From contig NC_089396.1 in the NCBI RefSeq assembly GCF_003171515.1, positions 310,001-374,000 on the forward strand: a stretch of 64,000 nt of DNA, given 5' to 3'. This document shows positions 56,568 to 64,000 of this stretch, in pieces. Both the position numbers and the translations under genes were made by a program. The stretch is from Pyrenophora tritici-repentis (taxonomy: Eukaryota > Ascomycota > Dothideomycetes > Pleosporales > Pleosporaceae). The notes beneath the pieces are model-generated. The model had not been told where the DNA came from. It saw nothing but the letters and a program-made list of their open reading frames with translations, and did no database searches. Position 1 is the stretch's first letter, and every line of letters begins with the position of its first letter.

Positions 56568-58520
56568 CGTTTATTAGAGAACACCATCTAAGAAATTCAA
56601 GAATCGTAACTACTAGAAGTGACTAGGTAAGGCCTTGGTATTGTTTACGACCAGACAAAGTATATTTAGTTGAATGCAGGATGATATCCCTAATACCAGA
56701 TATCATGTATCGTGTGCAATAGGTTCTATAGGGTCGACAGGGAAGGAGCCGTGGTCATGGTCATGCTCTTGGCGTAGAAAGTAGAAGTGTTGAAGAGCTG
56801 AGCAGGGTCAAATGTATGCCGGTGGCGTTTTGGAAAAGATCTCTGGAAGAAGCTGGAGGTTGAAGGTAAGTGTCACGAGAGGCAACGAGCAGTAATCTCA
56901 GAACTTATGAAGAAGTTTGATTTGTGTGCTACGTACAGTACTCAAGTGTAAATACAAGACGTTGCGTAAAGAAAAGAAGTGGAGAGTTCCACCCAAGAAA
57001 GATACATAGCGGAAGAAAGCTCGTGTGATGTCATACGGTTGTCGAGGCAGTGGCATACTGTCGAGGATAGTACATTGCACTGTTGCGATAGGAGCGTGCG
57101 GATTAGAGACAGGAGCGTACGGGTTAAGAGCAGGAGCGCATGGGTCAGAGGCAGGAGTGTCAAGGGGACCACGGTGGTTACCGTGACAGTAAGCGACAGA
57201 GAGTTTTTGCGCAGTTGCGAACACTCCATATTTTCTGCATCTCCACCACAGTCAAGGCAGCTTCTTCGTAGGTCTGTCTCTTATAATATCCTGATCTGAT
57301 GGTACTTCTCAGAAGTCGAAAGAAAAAGATAACTAGAATAAGTGAGTACATGGGGTGTCTTATAGTTATCTATATGCCGTATAGGAATACCTTGTTTCTC
57401 AACAAGTATAGTATCACTACGTCACGAACGGTAATGGATGAGTCCCAAACTGAAAGACCATCGATTACATAGTATTGACGAGAGCTCTACCTGTTACGGA
57501 TCCACGCCATGTGCCCCGTAACTTATCGACACTAACGTCATTGGCGCCCCGGCCACACCATTATGTTTGGGCCCTAATACGTAGATAGCTCGATATCCTG
57601 TATTCTACCAAATCCATTTCTCATCAATCCCTCACACTACCAAGCTTTTACCCAATTGTCTGCGAGGGGTACGAAAGATTTGACCTAATGAAATACAAGC
57701 TTTCTGAACGCGACAAATGACCAAACATTACCATCTGCACCAATAATCTTTGTCCAACTCAGACCCAGGGTTTCAGGGGCAGCCTGTAGACTCCCATCCT
57801 TGAGATTACCACATCAGTATTTTCTATCGCAATACTACCCCTTATATCCCAGCCCTTTGCGCCCTTGGTCCCATAAACTCAACCAAATACTATATCTTGC
57901 GGGGCAAACGCAGGTTTAATTCAACTCCTGCAACTTTGGAAGCAAAATTCATTGCCTGGAAACAATAAATATACTCAACCCCCCCCGCCTTCCTACAAAC
58001 CACACACTCCCACTTCCCAACCCCAACACCTACTTCAATATCCTCCACACTCCACTATAGCCCACATCTCAAACATACAATATAATCCCACCCCCTTGAA
58101 TCCTATGAATCCCATGAGTCTCGTGATCCCCACTCACCACATCTCACCCGCGTGTGGCGCAAAATCTAGACTCAGTCGCGGTCGCCCTTCACGAACCAGT
58201 GGGGCCCACCCAACTCGACTCAGCCTTTACAACGCCACTGATCTGAGAGCGTTAAGGCCAGCACAAAGCAGTGTAGTGCAGTATCCACAGTAGCCGTTGG
58301 AACGGTGACGATGGAGTGCGGGAGACGGTTTCTCGGTTCCCCATCCCGTTGTGTCGTGCCGTGTCATGTGCGTGGTCCAATCGTCCACGGCTCTGTCAGG
58401 TAGAGGCGAAATGTGCATCACCACCTCTTCATTCTAGTGTATGTGATGTGAACTACGACTCAAAGCTCTACATTGGGTATCACAGGAAAAAAACTCTCTT
58501 ATAAATTCAAGGCCGGTGCA
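56568..58520. other. 2-kb gene-poor region right of element 2
   Basis: Short frames only. At about 57090-57165 there are three to four imperfect tandem copies of a 24-25-bp unit beginning AGGAGCG. The stretch from 57950 to 58140 is C/A-rich low-complexity sequence whose frame I do not accept as a gene. Confidence 0.5.
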
Positions 58521-59220
58521 TCACTCCCCTGCCCCGTTTACCCCCTCCGCGTTTGCGGCGTCCACGCCGTTTTGTCCGGAACCAGCAGGACTCTGCTTCG
58601 CCAACGCCTCAATCATCTCTGCGACCGCGACCGCCTTCTTGCGATTTGCTTCTTCGTCTGCGGGGTCGGACAGAGTATCTAGGCCGCCGAAGAGCCAGAG
58701 CTCTTGTAGGTCGCGGACGAGGGTGGATATATCTTGTGCGGTTTTGATCTACATATCGTTAGCCAACCGGTCAACCAGACTTGTAACAAACAGCAGCCAA
58801 CGTGGCTAACATACCAGTGCAGCACTCTGTTCCCGGATCAACAGCTCACGCTGCGCAGACGTCGCATAATCCAATGCAGGCGGAAACTCAGTCGTCTCGT
58901 CGGCAGAGTAATCGGTGGCATCCTGCAACTTGACGGCGCGGAGGATAGTAGACAGGTAACCGTTACCGCCCCAGGGATCATTCTTCCGGTTATCGACGAT
59001 CGAGGTACATAGCGTTTCTGTTTTAGCTGGGGCGAATCCGTCAGTCAGGTGGGCTTAGGATCACGAACAGTAAATGCGAGTGCGAGCGCAAATCGAGCAC
59101 CAGTGTCATGATGCTACTTTGTTGTTGTTCCACGCTTGTGCGCAAACGATGTTGTGTGTCCGTAGATGGTTCACAAAACTCACCTAAAAGCGCCTCTTTC
59201 GTCCGCTCCGAGGGATTCAT
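58521..59220 (-). CDS. MED22: Probable Mediator subunit 22 (Med22/Srb6-like)
   Basis: Three exons: 59184-59220 (MNPSERTKEALL), 58815-59017 and 58521-58748, giving 155 aa. Introns are 166 and 66 bp with good GTGAGT and GTATGT donors. No single frame here is longer than about 97 codons, so the gene appears only after splicing. The protein is small and helical. The segment LIREQSAALIKTAQDISTLV followed by RDLQELWLFGGLDTL resembles the core of fungal Med22, a head-module subunit of the RNA polymerase II Mediator complex. The Ala/Gly-rich C-terminus is unremarkable. The family call rests on this short motif and size, so it is moderate. Confidence 0.68.
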
Positions 59221-60939
59221 GACAGATGGTCTCAGTGGGGATTGTGGTAAGGGTGAATTGCGTCAGGGAGGATGGAAGGGTAGCTCCGCTCCGGCATGTC
59301 CGCCCAGTTCAGTAGCTCCAGGCGGCTTATCGATAGCCGAACACATGGTCCGTGCGAAGATGCTACCCTGCCCTGATCACCCGGTATAGGAGATCTGCAC
59401 ATTTGCATCTTGTCCCGGGCTCGGGCTTGGAGAAAAGTCAATAAAACCCCTCCATCTTTTGCATTCGCGTATGCACGTGCACAGGGCATCAATCATCAAA
59501 AGAAACATTGTTTGCAAATGGGACGCCACGTCTAACCACCCTATAACCCCAATCCCAACCCCCCGTCCCCAATAAATGTCGCTCTCGCTTTGGGCTCCAT
59601 GGCAATGGCGCTAACTACTGCCCATGGCGAGCGACAGGCACGTCATCACTTTACCACTATCCCATACCGGTTACCCATGGGCCCTCTACTAGTGCACCAT
59701 CCAATCTTGTCCTGCCAGCCACCGCGGGCACGGTTTTTAATAAGAAGGCAAGTGCCCCTCCTATAGTCCTGGAAACCCGGTTGCTGGTATATTGTATACC
59801 GGTAGCCAACAGATATAAAGTTTGTGTGCCGGCCGCCCGTTGTTTCGAGAGTCAGGAGATGACAGGGCACTTGGGCTCGCGTCGCGTCGTGTCGTTGTCG
59901 TGTTGGCGGCATGGCAGATTTGCCAATGAATCGAATTGGGCGATGTTTTTGGCAAGTTTGAACGTTGGCGGTCGGTCGGCTTTCTCGTGTAAGTAAGAGG
60001 TAAGCTAGGGGGCTTTTACGCCTGCCGTGGTGCCGCTCGGCCAAGCCGCCAGTTTTTGGTAGTCTGATCGTCAGGAACGACCCGTGGGGGTTTTCTTGTT
60101 CCACACATTTTGACGGCCGTTGGAGGTGTAGCGTACATGTGGTGTTCACTTCATACCGTTGGTTTGCCACACACCTCGTTGATGGTTTCATGCTTTTTGC
60201 CATTTTGTCTTGAATGTCACCGGGGTCAGGCTATCGCGACCTAGACCGTCGTCCTCGTATTGGGCACAGATACGCAATCCTGGTTAGCCATGCTGAAGCC
60301 ACGTTCGTGGTTCAGTGGCTGGCTGATGGACTTGAGTGGATCCGCCCGGGAACGCCGCACCTTATCGTGGCAGCCTAACCTTGCTCTGCTAAGCCGGTTT
60401 GATTTTGTCGATTTTCCTGTTGCAGGGCTCGGAGCTCCGACTAACTTGAACCGCATCTTTCACACCATTGCTTGCTGACTTACCTCGGAGACTGTCCCGC
60501 TCCGTGGCTTGGTGGCTTGCATACGTCGAACAGAATCTTTGCTTCCAGAATTGTGGATCTGCCGTAGTTGTGCAAGCCTTATCCAGGGATATGTACGAGG
60601 CTGTGTGCTGAGATGCACCGGTCAAAGCAAGATAAGGCAAAGTGTACAGTAATCAATGTCGTGATAAGTTCATTGTGGAAGGTTGGAAACTATCTGCCTA
60701 GATCTAAGATAAACTGTGCTCAGCGCTCGTATGCTGAAACATTTGGGTGCCTAAAACTCCTGCGCCATTGATGCCCCTGTAGACGCTCAAATCCTGACGA
60801 GTCGTGATGCGATAAGGAACTTTCTTGAAAATAAACCGTAAACGCCAAGCTAAATGGAAGACCTACGCTGACACACAAGAGAGATTCCGATGGCTCTGGA
60901 CCAGTATGTATTTAACAGATGAAAAATGAAATAATGTTG
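59221..60939. other. 1.7-kb intergenic region
   Basis: Upstream region of the MED22-like gene and 3' flank of the next minus-strand gene. Frames up to 185 codons on the minus strand (59646-60203) have atypical composition and no domain; I treat them as chance. Confidence 0.45.
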
Positions 60940-61869
60940 TTAAACTGAGCAGAGTATGCTTCGTCGTGATAGATTGTGCCATGAGCTGCGGTTCTTGGCG
61001 GGTGGAGACTTGAGTTGCGCTACTTCGGGCGAATTTCCAGGTGGAGCCCGGGATTCAAGTTCGTGTTTTCTTTTGCTGAGTCGGCTCTTGGATGCTTCCA
61101 GGGTAACCACTCTTATCATGTCATCTTTGTCGTCGTCCTTGCATGAGTCGGATTTGGACTCTGTTCTGGAGGTTCCTACTGGATGTAAGCATTTGTACAT
61201 GGAAAAAGCAACAAGCAACGTACGAGAGGAGGCTGAAGTGCGCCTTGACGTGTGAGAGCATGCATCAGTAGAGTCATCGGGAGATGAGACATATGATAGC
61301 GGGCTTGGGCGTTTCGTCATAGAAGACCTCCTGCTCCGGGTTGGATAGGACCGTGGACGATAGTTCGCAGGAGGTAGATGCGCAGGTAATGCAGACACTG
61401 GGGGTGGACCATCGAGTTCACCTGGCGTCGTCGGACGACTGCGACTCAATCCGGCTTTACCATCGGATTCTGCTGAAAAGCGTCGCATGACTGCCTCTAT
61501 AGAGAGCTCCTCGCGGGGTTTGCACTGGTGGCTGGCGCTTCGGTGAATGTTCTTCGGTACTCCGCTCCTGGCACGCAGTGCTGGGTGTATGAGGTCTGGG
61601 TTGTTGGCCGCCTGGTCCAGTTGACGTTGCACAGCTTCAGGCAGTGGCTGAGAAACGGTTCTGCTCCTTCTCGCAGCCTTGATCCTGGCCTGTAATTCCT
61701 CTGCGCCCACCGGTTTCGCGCCCACAGCAGATGGGAGGTCGTCTGCCAGAGGGTTTGAAAAATTCCTGTACTGCACAGACGCGGGTCTAGAGGGCTTTGT
61801 GGGAACAGCGGCAGGCCTTTGCTCGCTGACTGATGCTGCGATGGTTTGGGGGTAGGAGGAGCGTGACAT
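60940..61869 (-). CDS. Basic, Ser/Arg-rich hypothetical protein
   Basis: Open frame of 309 codons from the ATG at 61869 (MSRSSYPQT). A probable 45-bp in-frame intron at 61179-61223 (donor GTACGT, acceptor CATCCAG) would shorten it to 294 aa. Without it the text includes the odd hydrophobic insert LLVAFSMYKCLH. The protein is rich in Ser, Arg and Pro, with a short helical piece (AEELQARIKAARRSR) and a conserved-looking REELSIEAVMRRFSAE. No domain recognised. It is probably disordered. Confidence 0.6.
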   Translation of the reverse strand: MSRSSYPQTIAASVSEQRPAAVPTKPSRPASVQYRNFSNPLADDLPSAVGAKPVGAEELQARIKAARRSRTVSQPLPEAVQRQLDQAANNPDLIHPALRARSGVPKNIHRSASHQCKPREELSIEAVMRRFSAESDGKAGLSRSRPTTPGELDGPPPVSALPAHLPPANYRPRSYPTRSRRSSMTKRPSPLSYVSSPDDSTDACSHTSRRTSASSRTLLVAFSMYKCLHPVGTSRTESKSDSCKDDDKDDMIRVVTLEASKSRLSKRKHELESRAPPGNSPEVAQLKSPPAKNRSSWHNLSRRSILCSV

Positions 61870-63783
61870 GGTAATTGGGTTGGTGACAATGGCAATGCGA
61901 GTGTAGTGTAGCAAAGACGTCCAGGGCGGCTGGTAAGAGGTATCTCAGTCTCCGGGTAGGCGTAATCTATAATGGAGCATTTATTTCCCAACAAGACGGA
62001 CGGGAGCCACCTCGGTAGCGTAGGAACTGGGTTTCGGTCAATGCGCCGCCTCTTCTAGCGCTTCGGATTGCGGATCGATCTTTGAGGCGCAGGTGCTGAA
62101 ACTAGTTGCAGTTAGCGAGCGCTGATAAACCATCCAAAGTCGCTTAGCGGTCGCCAGCACATTTCAACTCTTGTGTTTGAGGCAGGCGAGCCTGGCCTCT
62201 AGTAGGCCATGGCCGTACGAAAGCGGTAATGGACATGGAAAATGGCGCGATATCTCGGACATTGTGATTGGCCTCCCACGTTATCGTTCCCCAATAGTGG
62301 AAGGCAGGCTAGACTTGTACCGGCGCGTCAGGGCATACCGTACCGTGTCTATAGTTAGCCATGCGAGGTTGTGGAAAAGTATATGAGTGGGCTTTTTGTT
62401 AAGACATGTGTGGTACAAGATAGTGTGTCGAGACGGTCGCGACGATCGCGACCGTGACAGGTCGTCATGGTCGGGTTTGAATGACGCGTGTGAGTATAGG
62501 GGGTTGCAAGTCCATGTTTCGTCCGGGCTCGCGTGCAGTCGTCCTCGGAGGGAACATGTCAGCTCGTACACGGTCTATTGACTGCACGGCACTTGGTGTT
62601 GCTCTTGCTCCCGTGGGTCTTTGTCGGCGAAGGTGTTAACAGATGACTTATTCTTCGCAGTAATCTGGGGTAATTCGCGGTGAGATACGGGAAAGCAGAG
62701 CGGGGAAAACCCGTGTTGATGCTGTGATTACGGTCTTTGCGTCGTAAATTCCATGCTTCGTGTCCGGATTAAGCTTGCCTCGGCTGGTGATCCACTTGGC
62801 ATGTGGGCAGGTCGCGGTGGATGCGACTGCCAAAGTTTGACATGTCGTGGAAGACATGTACCAGAGAAATGAGGATTACAGATGTCCATGTCATGGTTGT
62901 CTGGTACGGAGCTGGATGATTGCGACAGTGCAGGGCACGTGATGTACACAGTGTGTGACAGCTGTCTGCGGTTTACCGACATGTGTGTGTTGGTGCGTGT
63001 CACATAGTCGATACAGATGAAATACAGATGAAATACAGATGAAATGCATCCAAGGACATGTATCCATGTGATGAAGGTGACGACGTCTGACTGGCGCCAA
63101 CGCCAAGGGGGGATTGCGTCAGTGAGGCGATTCGCGGGCGGCGTCGAGGTATCGTCGTACCGGGCGCAAGCTGGACTCCGCTCCTTCACACCAACCTTGC
63201 CAGTATACGCGGGCTCTTGCATGAGGCAGCCCCGCTCGCAGGACCCCTTCTCGCGTACCTTCTTGCGCACGCATTGCACATTGGAGTCTATTTCCAGGGT
63301 TCATCGTGGTGTTGAGGCTCTTCAGGCGCGGGTTGGTCTAGGCTCTAACTCTTATCGATATTCCGCCCGGCAGCGTTTGCAGCTAGTGCCCAAGCCGCCT
63401 GGCCCTGTCCTCTCCCGCTTCGACTTTGCGACCCACGACGCGACTGCAAAAGTGTCCGAGGTTGATCACCCACTCCCGTCACCGCGCCATCCACGGTCGC
63501 AAGTCGCCATTCACTGTTGCGCGCCCAGGACCCCGCATTAACCCACTGTCGGTCGCGTCACCGACATCCTGCCACCCGTCCCAAGCGCCGCCTAGCCTCC
63601 TAATCGTCATCCGCCAGCACCACCACACACAGACACCCCCAGCCGCCCCATCATCCCATCCCCGATCGCTGCCCGCTCTGTTGCCAATCCCGAGCACGCC
63701 ACTGCGCAAACGATCGCGACCACGCGCCGAGCTCCGGAGGGTAGCTGCCCTAGCCGGAGAGTCTTGACACGCCGCCATCGGCT
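61870..63783. other. 1.9-kb divergent intergenic region
   Basis: Lies between the starts of a minus-strand gene and the PSY2-like gene. It contains three tandem copies of ATACAGATGAA at 63011-63043. Sequence near 63530-63780 is C-rich and is likely the promoter and leader of the right gene. The frames present have no domains. Confidence 0.5.
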
Positions 63784-64000
63784 ATGGCAAACGTCGGCCC
63801 GCCGCCTGCGAGCGAACGAAAGCGCGTCAAAGTCTACGAGCTCAAGAACAATGACTGGTTTGACAGAGGCACAGGCTTCTGCAAGGGCGTTGTCGCCAAT
63901 GTACGTGCTTGCAATGGCATATGCCTCACCTAGGCCGCTCCGCTAACTCGTGCGACCACAGCAGGAAGAGGCGAGAATCGTAGTCCTATCAGAAGACGAC
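63784..64000 (+). CDS. PSY2: PP4 regulatory subunit 3 (Psy2/SMEK), 5' part only
   Basis: Exon 1 is 63784-63900 ([20 protein letters not shown]) and exon 2 starts at 63962 and runs off the window. The 61-bp intron has donor GTACGT and branch GCTAACT. The reading [19 protein letters not shown] followed by [11 protein letters not shown] is the start of the N-terminal PH/EVH1-like domain of protein phosphatase 4 regulatory subunit 3. That subunit directs PP4 to substrates such as phosphorylated histone H2A in the DNA-damage response. A second acceptor three bases later would remove only one Gln. Confidence 0.87.

Noticed and set aside
57952..58293. 113-codon Pro/Thr/His-rich frame
   Set aside because: Low-complexity C/A-rich sequence with no splice partners and no recognisable domain.

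Overview
The window comes from a filamentous ascomycete. The introns are short (43-184 bp, mostly 45-75) with GT..AG ends and CTAAC/CTGAC-like branch sites. The gene set (fungal THI6 fusion, Pfs2, Trm732, HET and NACHT-ankyrin proteins) is typical of such fungi. A Dothideomycete, probably Pleosporales, is my inference; nothing in the sequence proves the species. Gene models were assembled by eye from open frames plus splice sites, and each joined model given here keeps an open frame unless stated.

Housekeeping block 1 (1-41150). In order: a Met/Gly-rich unknown protein (-), a large disordered unknown protein (-), a Trm732/THADA tRNA-modification partner (+, with two apparent frameshifts), a DGAT1-type acyltransferase (-), the 3'-end-processing WD40 protein Pfs2 (+), the bifunctional thiamine enzyme THI6 (-), translation initiation factor eIF5 (+), a small unknown protein (-), an SLC35F-type transporter (+), a DUF7708-like NTPase-related protein (-) divergent from an AAA+ ATPase with an RS/K-rich tail (+), a Q/P/Y-tailed unknown protein (+), a RING-PHD protein (-) and a saccharopine-dehydrogenase-like oxidoreductase (+).

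Accessory island (about 41380-56570). Two related mobile elements of 5466 and 5310 bp share the same terminal inverted repeats, starting AGGTGCGTCC. Each is flanked by a TA duplication and each carries one NLR-type (STAND) gene and no visible transposase. Element 1 carries a Helo-like-NACHT-ankyrin gene on the minus strand. Element 2 carries a HET-NACHT-ankyrin-ZZ-finger gene on the plus strand with one in-frame TAG. Their ankyrin repeats have practically the same consensus. Element 1 is itself hit by a 201-bp solo-LTR-like insertion and a palindromic insert. Between the elements lies an SRPK-like kinase gene broken by a 128-bp hAT-type foldback MITE with an 8-bp target duplication. The rest of the spacer is tandem and inverted repeats.

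Housekeeping block 2 (56570-64000) is gene-poor. It has a probable Mediator subunit 22 (-), an unknown basic/Ser-rich protein (-) and, cut by the window edge, the start of the PP4 regulatory subunit 3 (Psy2/SMEK).

The most interesting signal is the pair of terminal-inverted-repeat elements whose only recognisable cargo is an immune-receptor-like NLR gene.
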